A stretch of 64,000 nucleotides of DNA from Elephas maximus indicus (Eukaryota > Chordata > Mammalia > Proboscidea > Elephantidae). The notes under the pieces were generated by a model that did no database searches, had not been told where the DNA came from, and was given only the letters and a program-made list of their open reading frames with translations. The DNA is taken from NCBI RefSeq assembly GCF_024166365.1, contig NC_064843.1, positions 58,552,532 through 58,616,531 of the forward strand. Reading direction: 5' to 3'. The position numbers and the translations under genes are program-made. This document shows, piece after piece, positions 56,150 through 64,000 of the stretch. How positions within the stretch are numbered: position 1 is the stretch's first letter; each line of letters begins with the position of its first letter.

Positions 56150-56640
56150 CTACTGGTAGGAATGGACCTTTAGGGAAATCTCCCAAGAAAGCAATTTGAC
56201 AATGTCCATAAAAGCCATAATTTGTCTACCCTTTGACCCAGCAATTCCACTTCAGGGAAATAATTCTACATAAAAACTCACACAAGTAGGCAAAGACTAT
56301 ACAATATCCTTTGTAGTACTGCCTGAAATGAAAAGAAGGAAAAAAAAAAAAAAACCCTGAAATTTGAAACACGTGTCATCAATTGGGGAATGGGAAAATT
56401 AAGGTGCCTGCATAATTGAAATTATATTACCATGTCATACGATGAACACTTTGACAGCTATTGGAAAGAATGGGGTGTGCCTACCTGTGCAGATATGAAA
56501 CAATCTCCAAGACATATACGAAAAGGCACAACGTGCACTCTGGGAAAAAAATTAAATGGTGGTTTGCTCTCCAGAGTGGAACTGGGGCTTGTATTACTTT
56601 GTAGTTAAAAACACATTAAAATAAATTCAAGATTAAAAAA
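56150..56640 (+). mobile_element. Old L1 3' region
   Basis: Blocks CCCTTTGACCCAGCAATTCC, CACTTCAGGGAAATAATTCT, CATCAATTGGGGAATGGGAA, CGATGAACACTTTGACAGCT and CAATCTCCAAGACATATACG are in L1 ORF2-to-3' UTR order. Decayed. Confidence 0.7.
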
Positions 56641-57209
56641 TAAAAGAGCGAAGAGAGACTGGTAACTGAGAGGCAAAGCCAAAGGCTGCATTCCCTAACA
56701 AGGCCGCTAGAGGTGGAGGCTGCTTATCCTTCCGTTCTTTTTTCCTCCATCTGCCCCACTCCAAACTTCTCCCAATCTGTGTTTTCCCAAATCCGGGCAA
56801 TCCTTCCCTTTAGGCTCCAAACAAAGACGCCATTGTTTTCTCTTCAGTCAGGATGGGATTTGTTTGCCTTCTATTCTTCTCTTTGTAGCCCTGATGGAAG
56901 ATAAGGTCGAGGACAGTCCACGGGCAGGCGGGGCAAGCATGCAGCTTCGGCCAAGGACCACCCCCTTCCCTGACCTTATCTGTCCCTTGATCTGAATTCT
57001 TTAGCTTCTCTCCTTGTAACTCAGAAGCTTGCGCAGCAATGGAAGCACCCTGAATTGACTGCTTTATTCCAGCCTGAAGTTGTAAAGTTATAACCAAGTG
57101 TGAGTGGACTACCTCCCTGGGCCACTGCTCCTCCTCCCCCGAAGACTGAGCCTAGAACCCCACACATGTGTGCCCTTTTCAACTGTTTATAGGGGTGCCT
57201 TTCGGTGGC

Positions 57210-57400
57210 TTGGAGCTCTGGTGGTATAGCAGTTAAAACTCGGCTGCTAACCAAAAGGCTGGCCACTTGAATTCACCAGCTGCTCCTTGGAAACCCTATG
57301 GGGCAGTCCTACTCTGTCCTATAGGGTCACTATGAGTCGGAATTGACTCCACTGCAATGGGTTTGCTTTTGGGGTGTTTTTTTTTTTTTTGGTTTTTAGG
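57210..57400 (+). repeat. AfroSINE
   Basis: Sense copy: GGAGCTCTGGTGGTATAGC, GCTGCTAACCAAAAGGCTGG, TATAGGGTCACTATGAGTCG, GGGTTTGCTTTTGGG tail and a T run. Confidence 0.85.
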
Positions 57401-57789
57401 TGGCTTGTACTTTCTTCTCTACAATGTTGTATCTTAGCTGGAGTGTTCTATAGAATAACAGTCCATTTACCAATGACTGAAAAATGAATAATATAATCTT
57501 TTCAATAAATGCTGAACTTGAATGTGAGCCTGGCACACCTTGTCATACCTGTAAACACCACCAAGAACCATGGGTGACATAGCAGGGCACTCAGTAAACA
57601 TTCTGCATCTCCAGCAAGCTCCCAGATGATATTGATGCTGCTGGGACACGGGCGACACTCTGAGTAGCATGGGTGTCAAACACTTAGTGCACAGTCTGCC
57701 CCATATAAATGATATCCCACAACCAAAGTGAATTATTTACTTCCCAGCTGATTCAACTTAAGACACTTAAATAAGTTTTCCTCTTCTCC

Positions 57790-58010
57790 AAGGAGTTCCT
57801 GGGTGGTGCAAACCGTTAACACACTAGGCTGCTAATTGAAAGGTTGGTGGTTTGAGTCCACCCAGAGGCACCTCAGAAGAAAGGCCTAGCCGTCTACTTC
57901 CGAAAAATAATCAGCCATCGAAAACACTATGGAGCATAGTTCTACTCTGACACTCATGGGGTCTCCATGAGCCAGAGTTAACTAGACAGCAACTGGTTGG
58001 TTGGGTTGGT
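57790..58010 (+). repeat. AfroSINE, CCTGGGTGGT variant
   Basis: Sense copy, well preserved: GTTCCTGGGTGGTGCAAACC, GTGGTTTGAGTCCACCCAGA, CATCGAAAACACTATGGAGC and AACTGGTTGGTTGGGTTGG end. Confidence 0.9.
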
Positions 58011-58119
58011 CCTCCAAGAAACTGCCCTGGGCAATTGGCTTCCCAGAAGCCTAGAAGATTAGGCCGCCCTTGCCCAGTGTCTGAATGAAATGGGCATATG
58101 AAAGTCCAGCTCACTTGCC

Positions 58120-58350
58120 AATAGAGAGGACACCTTGGTTGTACCACTCAAATTCCAGAGCTCCTGTGGGATCAGGCTGAGTGAGGCTGGACTCCAGCTT
58201 AGTCCACAGCCTTGTTCAACTCCTTCCCCCGCCCTGCTTGCTTCCTCCACTCCCCTTCAGGTTCCTCCCGAGCCCTCCCTCAATGAACGAACCACCTTAC
58301 AAAAATCAGCATCACAGACTACTTCTAGGGAGCCCAATTTAAGGCAATTT
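58120..58350 (+). mobile_element. Eroded LTR-like sequence
   Basis: TTCCAGAGCTCCTGTGGGAT, GAGGCTGGACTCCAGCTTAG and TTCTAGGGAGCCCAATTTAA follow the order of a similar stretch at 36735-36920. The two look like the same ancient LTR family; the family is not named. Confidence 0.45.
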
Positions 58351-58894
58351 GGGTTGAAAATAGCCATTCATTTGCTGATAAATTTCCATACAATGTTATG
58401 GAGTTTTCTTCTGCATTCGGTTCTGTCTTCCAGTCTTCACTCAGATGTCATTTGACTAACATCCCCCACCCCTCACCATCTCACCCACACACAGCCCTCT
58501 GATTTACGATTTTCTCAGTGAAGTCATACCCCCAAAAAAGAAGTCCTAATCCTTCCTTTCATCTGCTTGGATATTAATGTAAGATATTTTCAAGCTCTGG
58601 TTTCCCTGGATCTTTTCCAAGATATTTTCTTGTATCTGCAGTCTTTCCTTAGACGCCCTGTTCTCTTGATAGTTACAGGGAATAGGAAGAAACACCAGGG
58701 GGAGGATGAACCCTGGCTCCCTACCCCGCTCTCCTTGCCTACCTCATCAATATTGTAGCTACAGTTCTGAAACTAAGGGTCCTGGGATAAGTCTTTACAT
58801 TGCTCACGGTCTAGGCTAATCGGCCTATAAGCAAACACAACGTCATTCCGCTGTCTACTACGTCTGTGTTTGCCATACGCCAATAGCCGCTAAG

Positions 58895-59077
58895 TATGCT
58901 CCTCGTGGCAGACTCACGGCACCACAGCAGATCTGCGCTCCGCAGAGTTTCCAATGGCTGATTTTTCAGAAGCAGGTCACCAGGGCTTCCTTTCAATTCA
59001 CTTCTGGGTGGACTTTATCCTCCACCTTTTGGGGTGGCATTTGAGCACGTTAACTGTTTGCACTACCCAGGGACTCC
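58895..59077 (-). repeat. AfroSINE, long variant, diverged
   Basis: CCAATGGCTGATTTTTCAGA and TTAACTGTTTGCACTACCCA with GGGACTCC at the end. Highly diverged on its left side. Confidence 0.6.
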
Positions 59078-59429
59078 GTGTGTTTGTATCAACAGTGTCT
59101 ATATCATTGTTTCTGGCCTAGATATAGCACTTACTTGTAATAGTCAATAGCAAAAATCCAATATTCAAACATCTCAGTCAAAGGCAAGACCCCACTGGCC
59201 TTCCCATCAAATTCTGGTGAGGTCTTTTAAAGCCAGTGAGAGTGGCTCAAATGAACTGAAAATCTGTCTGAGAACCCCAAACATCGCCTTTTTTATTGAT
59301 TGTCTCTTTAGTATGAAGCTCAAGAGATGGCAGGGCAGGCCTCTGAAGCCTGCAGACCAGGCCTTCTTGGCGGCTCAGGCACTGGGGCACCCTTGCTGCT
59401 GGGGATCCTTGCTGTTTGCCACCATCTAA

Positions 59430-59655
59430 CTCCTCAATAAGAACAGTATCTGACACGGTGCTGGAAGACGTGCCCCCTTGGTTGGAAGGCACTCAACACA
59501 CACAGTGGCTGCAACAATGGACTAGAACATACCAGCAATCCTGAAGATGGCACAGGACCAGACCATGTTTCATTCTATTGTTCATGAGATTGCCATGGGT
59601 CAGAGCCAACTTGCAGGCAACTAACAATAACAACAACAACAACTTATTATTATTA
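59430..59655 (+). mobile_element. Internally deleted RTE derivative
   Basis: A 5' RTE piece (GTATCTGACACGGTGCTGGAAG, then CCCCCTTGGTTGGAAGGCAC) is joined at about 59495 straight to a 3' piece (CAGTGGCTGCAACAATGGAC, CACAGGACCAGACCATGTTT) and an (AAC)n tail. All endonuclease and RT sequence is missing. Quoted strings are landmarks. Confidence 0.8.
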
Positions 59656-59834
59656 CTTAGAGGCATCTCTTCATCAGAAAATAAATTAGGGCAGGGAAAA
59701 TAGGTCCCAGGCATTTTCACAACTCCATTTGTTGATCACTTTATGAATCATAATTATAATGAGTAAAATTTATAAAAATTGTTATCTTGTAGATTTCAGT
59801 TATGTAAGTCAATGCTCTCCAACCAAAACTATGA

Positions 59835-60150
59835 TGCACGCCACTTTGTAATTTAAAATTTTCTAGTAGCCACATTAAAAAAAGTAAAAAGGAACAGGTG
59901 AAATCAGCTTTAATAATATATTTCACTTAACCCAATATAGCCAAAATATTACTGTTCCAATGCAAAATCAATATTAAAGATGATCGATGAGTTATTTTAC
60001 ATTCTGTTTTCGCATTAAGTTTTCAGAACCTAGTGTCTCCGTTTGTGCTCACAGCACATCGCAGTCCGGACAGCAGGGCTGCAGGGGCTCAGTAGCAGCA
60101 TGTGGCCAGTGGCTGCTGGGCTGGCCAACATAGCTCCAGGTTTTCCCACT
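59835..60150. mobile_element. MER5-like hAT-Charlie remnant
   Basis: AATTTTCTAGTAGCCACATT, AACAGGTGAAATCAGCTTTA, CCAATATAGCCAAAATATT and TCAGTAGCAGCATGTGGCCA follow the interior and right end of a MER5-type element. Confidence 0.6.
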
Positions 60151-60271
60151 CCTCCGTGGCCCCTGGGAAGCAGCCTCTCCCTTGATGGGATAAACTGCCT
60201 AGCGCTTTGGGAAGGCACCAAACCTCTCCCTCGGGCTGAAGGCATTTTTATTCACCCATTTAAATGAATTT

Positions 60272-60316
60272 CAGCCCAAGAGTTGGAATCGCTCCACGGC
60301 AACTAACGACAACAAC
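60272..60316 (+). repeat. Very short RTE/SINE 3' end
   Basis: AGTTGGAATCGCTCCACGGC followed by AACTAACGACAACAACATAG is only the last 40 or so bases of RTE or one of its SINEs. Confidence 0.65.
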
Positions 60317-60654
60317 ATAGGACTCACTAGAAGTAGCTCCTCTGAGGAGCGGAAGATGGAGAAGGTCTGCGCACCTCAGCCCAGGGCCCGAGGGGGCACA
60401 GGACGCCCCCTTTCCTGCTCACTCTGGCACCGCTGAACACACACACTCCATCTTCTCCTCTGCCACCGACTAAGCCCCAGGCCAGACTGTATGGTTTGTA
60501 CCAGTTTCCCTTTATTTGTCCTTTCTCCGGAAGCTCACAGCCTTCTACACCTGAACCGGGGCAGGCTGGTGAGGTGTGGGAGGTGGCTGGCCTCAGGGAT
60601 GCTGAAGAAGGCACTGGGAGGCACAGGGATGGAGAGGGGGACTCTGGAGAGGAT

Positions 60655-60758
60655 AAAGACCATGAGCTGCAGGGTCAGACAGTTGTGGCTCCCAACTCCA
60701 CCACTTGCGGGTTATTTAATCTCCCTGAACCTCAGTTTCCTCATCTATGAGATGGGAG
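60655..60758 (+). repeat. MIR, left part (split by an LTR)
   Basis: CATGAGCTGCAGGGTCAGAC, CTCCACCACTTGCGGGTTAT, CCTGAACCTCAGTTTCCTCA are MIR core landmarks. Interrupted at 60758 and resuming at 61283. Confidence 0.75.
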
Positions 60759-60887
60759 TGTCTTAGTCATCTAGTGCTGCTATAACAGAAATACCATAAG
60801 TGGATGGCTTGAATTAGAGAGAAATTTTCTCTCTCACAGTTCAGGAGGCTAAGAGTCTGAATTCAGGGTGCCAGCTCCAGGGGAAGG

Positions 60888-60919
<32 letters not shown>

Positions 60920-61282
60920 ACTCTGGGGGAAGGTCCTTGCCATCAATCTTCCACTTCCCTAGGAGCTTCTCAGCAGAGGGATCCTGGGTCCAAAGGACAC
61001 GCTCCCCTCCTGGTTCTTCATTCCTGGTGGCATGAGGTCCCTGTCTCTCTGCTTTCTTCTCACTTTTATATCTCAAAAGAGACTGACTCAAGATACAACC
61101 TAATCTTAAAAATTGTGTCCTAACTCATTAAAATAACTGCCTCATTAGCATCACAGAGGCAGGATTTACAACTCAGGAAAATCATATCAGATGACAAAAA
61201 GGTGGACAATCACACAATACTGGGAATCATGGCCTAGCCAAGTTGACACACATTTTTGAGGGACACAATTCAATCTATAACA
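60759..61282 (-). mobile_element. Solo LTR, MaLR-like, inserted in MIR
   Basis: TGTCTTAGTCATCTAGTGCT at the start and ACAATTCAATCTATAACA at the end (TG...CA). Five-base flanks GGGAG and GGGGG suggest a worn ERVL-type target duplication. A (TC)n run occurs at 60888-60914. Same family as the LTRs at 20219, 29826 and 46353. Confidence 0.85.
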
Positions 61283-61370
61283 GGGGGTAATAACAGCACC
61301 AACTCCTTGGGATTGTTTGAGATGACAGGACAAATGCTGAGAGCCTGGCATGTAGAAAGCTGACCATTTG
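61283..61370 (+). repeat. MIR, right part
   Basis: GGTAATAACAGCACCAACTC, GGGATTGTTTGAGATGACAG, GAGAGCCTGGCATGTAGAAA continue the MIR interrupted at 60758. Confidence 0.7.
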
Positions 61371-61894
61371 CAGTCTGCTACCGTCTGAGGAAGCCGTGTT
61401 GCCCTCTAAAGGATCCCCGAGCCTCTACAGAGCCATCCTCTCACTTCCTAAATCAACTTTCCGTTCCTCCCTGGGGTGGACAATGTCAGTGCCTCACCCA
61501 TACCCCTCAGCCCACCACCAGGTCATCTCAGATAGCTCCTGTACAGGCCAATTACTTCTTGCATCTCTCTGCCTGGGAATGTCCCCAGCAACAGAGCTAG
61601 GCCTGCAGAAGGCAGCTGGGGAGAGCTGCCTGGGGGGTTGAGGGTCCCAGGATGGACCCCCAAGGAAGGAACCCCTGGAGCAATTCTGGAGGGCATTTTC
61701 TGTGTTTCTTCAGAGGGTCCACAGTAGGAGGGGTCCCCAACCGCCCACAGCAGTAACCTGCTATTATTGGCTTGTTCACCTCCCTGTATGCCCCTCCCCA
61801 TTTTCTCACTGTGCCTCCTGGGACCTCCCAAATAAGCTGTCTACACCCAAGCCCTGTGTCAGGGTCTGCTTCTGTGGCAACTCAAACTAATACA

Positions 61895-62010
61895 CTCCCC
61901 AACTGGAATGCCCTCCTCCACTGACCAGCTGTGGGAATCTTGTCCATCCTTCAAGGCCCAGCTGAAAGGCCACCTCCTCTGAGATGCCTCCGTGGTTTCC
62001 TGGTCAGAAA
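61895..62010 (+). repeat. L2 LINE fragment
   Basis: ACTGGAATGCCCTCCTCCAC, CCATCCTTCAAGGCCCAGC and GGCCACCTCCTCTGAGATGC are characteristic L2 text in the sense direction. An LTR-like tail (AACTCAAACTAATACA) precedes it. Confidence 0.65.
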
Positions 62011-62224
62011 TAACGGCTCTTCCAGGACTCCCCACTGGCACATGCCATTTTTCCTTCAGTCTGTCACACCTGCTCTTTCTGCTTGTGTTACAGTCAGACG
62101 TTCAAGCGCATCTTGCCCGAGGGTGGCTGAGGTCTCCACGAGCACACAGACCAGTCCTAGTGCCTGTCACACATCAGGTCCTCAGGAAACCTCTGTCAGT
62201 TACTGTAACTTTTACTACTACTCA

Positions 62225-62425
62225 TAGTTAATATTTAATAGGTGCTTACAATATGTGAAGCGCTTTCGCCCTGAAGTCTCACAACTACCACTTTAAGTGA
62301 TAGGTACTAACATCACTATGCCCATTTTAGAGGTGAAAGAACTATGGTAAAAGAGTAAGGCACTTTGACAAGGTCACACAGTCAGCTAACTCAGATCCAC
62401 AGCCCTCAGCTACTGTGTGACTGAA
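62225..62425 (-). repeat. MIR SINE, antisense
   Basis: AATAGGTGCTTACAATATGT, GAAGCGCTTTCGCCCTGAAG, TGCCCATTTTAGAGGTGAAA, CAAGGTCACACAGTCAGC in reverse MIR order. Confidence 0.7.
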
Positions 62426-62864
62426 GTTATAAATTCTTCTCTCAGAAGCAGTCAGTTCCCAATAGTTCTTGGAGAGTTAACTCAATCACAGCTGGGGCAG
62501 CCACATCAGCTCAATGTTTACTCTATCTGAAGGTACCAAGCAGTCCCCGTGGAGCCCACCTGCAGAAGCTGAAGGAACAGTCCAAGCCCTCAAAGGCATC
62601 CTTAGACACCTATGAAAAGCCGGCAAACTCCCCAGGGCAACAAATGACAAATGGCTGGAAGAAGGGCCCCCAGCTCACCCCACACCCTTGCCTACAAGTT
62701 TTCTGTGAGTCCAGCTTCACAGTTACCCTGTCCATCATCGGCTTCCTGGGACCCTATACCACCCTGTGGAGTTCTCCAAGCATTCTCCCCACACCAACCT
62801 AATGTGCCAGCCCAGCCAGCAGGGGTCAAACTGGTCTCGGGATGAAAAAGGAAGCCTTATAGCC

Positions 62865-63170
62865 AGCTCCCAAAGGGTACACACTATGGATTCCACTTAT
62901 ATAAAGTTCAAAAACCGGCCACAGTGATTTAGGCTGTTAGAAATCACAGTAGTAGTTCCCCTTGGAGGAAGGGAGGAGTGACAGGGATGGAACATGTGAG
63001 GGGCTCCTGGGGGCTGGAAATACTCTGTTCTTTATCTGCATGCTAGTTACATGGGTGTGTTCACTTTGTAAAAATTCATAAATTCGTTGAAATATGCAGT
63101 TAGGATTTGTGCACTTTTCTGGGTGTTTGTCACACTTGAGTGAAAAGCTCACTTGAGGAAAAGGAACATT
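62865..63170 (+). mobile_element. Old L1 3' UTR fragment
   Basis: GGATTCCACTTATATAAAGTTC, CTGCATGCTAGTTACATGGG, CACTTTGTAAAAATTCATAA and TTTGTGCACTTTTCTGGGTG resemble the 3' UTR of old mammalian L1. Quoted strings are landmarks. Confidence 0.65.
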
Positions 63171-64000
63171 TTAGCATTCCAGGGCACTCTCTAAAGGACA
63201 GGGAGGTCGCTCACGGCCAGCACCCAGATTAAGGACATAAAATTTAAAGGATAAGAGAAATCTGGATACAGGGGATCTAAGAAGGGCTCTGTGGGGACGG
63301 GGGAGCTGGAAGCCCCACCTGGAGGGAGGAGTGGACATTTCCCTACTCCTACTCAAACTGCCACCGGAAACCCTAAACTCTGAAAGGGCTTGAGGGCTCA
63401 AGGAGACTACAGTAAATTCTAGGAGGCTGCAGGGAAGGTGGGTGGTGGCTTGGGTGGGACTGAATGGATTAGGATGGGACAGGTTTGAATGAGGCAAGAT
63501 GGGCTGGCATGAGTTGGGAAGTGGATGGAATGGGTTGGGAAAGGATGACATGGGATAGAATTGAGATTTGGAGGAAGGACCCAGATTGTGAGGGGCTTTA
63601 CACGAAGCCCATCATGGTAAGGAGTTTGGATTTCACCCTGACCAGAGCTGGAGACTTTTGAGCAGGGGTGTGGCATTCTTTTAGGTCTCTCCTCAAGAGA
63701 TCACTCTGGCGAAGGTGTGGAAAACGGACCCAAGAGGAGAAGCCTGGAGGCCAGATGTTTCTGAGATAAAACTAATGTGGCTCGTGACCAATCAGAAGGG
63801 CCAGGAGAGATGCCACAGGATACCAGCAGGACTCTGTGAATGGGCTGCTGAGGACCCTTCATAAGCGGGAAAATGGGGAAGGTTCTAGCACCACCTTCTA
63901 TCAGCTAGCAAAGGACTGAGGGGGCTGGATCATGACACCATCCAGCATTTGTTTCATCCTTCCTAATTCTCAGAATCCTTCCAGCTAGTGATTTGTCCTG

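Larger units (their letters stand above)
41613..64000 (-). other. OVOL2: OVOL2 intron (upstream of the last exon)
   Basis: The rest of the window is read as intron of OVOL2. I looked on the minus strand for fingers 1 and 2 (CDLCGKGF, CGKGFNDTFDL) and found nothing, so those exons lie beyond 64000. Unassigned stretches with no recognised element: 41640-42425, 42610-43725, 44090-44480, 44890-45375, 45700-46270, 50035-50245, 56640-57205, 57405-57785, 58350-58890, 59080-59430, 60320-60650, 61370-61890, 62430-62860 and 63180-64000 (the last with degenerate G-rich pentamers near 63430-63550). Confidence 0.75.

Noticed and set aside
41613-64000. OVOL2 exons for zinc fingers 1 and 2
   Set aside because: I scanned the minus strand for the expected finger motifs and saw none. 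They probably lie beyond the window, but a computed translated search would settle it.
1-64000. An exotic or undescribed gene system
   Set aside because: All convincing coding sequence belongs to SNX5, MGME1, OVOL2 or transposon fossils. Nothing suggests a new system.

Overview
The window looks like mammalian nuclear DNA, most likely from an elephant or close relative (Afrotheria, Paenungulata). It holds three recognisable vertebrate genes in the gene order I recall for human chromosome 20p11.23 (SNX5, MGME1, OVOL2). The intervening DNA is full of tRNA-derived SINEs of the AfroSINE type, BovB-like RTE LINEs, and L1 elements whose 3' UTR I associate with elephant. The species call is an inference from repeat content. 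No bacterial genes, CRISPR array, operon or phage was seen.

Layout. Positions 1-1289 are intron 1 of SNX5 (minus strand), and 1290-1340 is its first coding exon (17 residues). A GC-rich, CpG-island-like bidirectional promoter at about 1000-2215 separates it from MGME1 (plus strand). The MGME1 coding exons are 2913-3423, 6921-7137, 11092-11224 and 11628-11789. They join in frame with canonical splice sites to a complete 340-residue mitochondrial exonuclease. About 28 kb of repeat-rich intergenic DNA follows. OVOL2 (minus strand) enters at 40858-41612 with its 3' UTR and last coding exon (zinc fingers 3 and 4). From 41613 to 64000 is OVOL2 intron, with no further exon recognised.

The rest is mobile-element fossils, often nested: RTE LINEs at 23351-26325 and 50246-55620 (the second split by an L1), a Tigger1 DNA transposon split by an LTR, several MaLR-like solo LTRs, an ERVL-type LTR followed by a tRNA-Leu-type primer binding site, and about 25 SINE copies. 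All transposon reading frames are broken. The SINEs share their 3' ends with the RTE LINE, which suggests LINE-SINE partnership.

The genes work separately. SNX5 acts in endosomal sorting, MGME1 trims and degrades mitochondrial DNA ends, and OVOL2 is an epithelial transcription factor. SNX5 and MGME1 share a promoter region; MGME1 and OVOL2 converge. I found no undescribed biological system. The most distinctive observations are a templated-looking patch of L2 DNA inside an LTR, several clean nested insertions, and an internally deleted RTE derivative.
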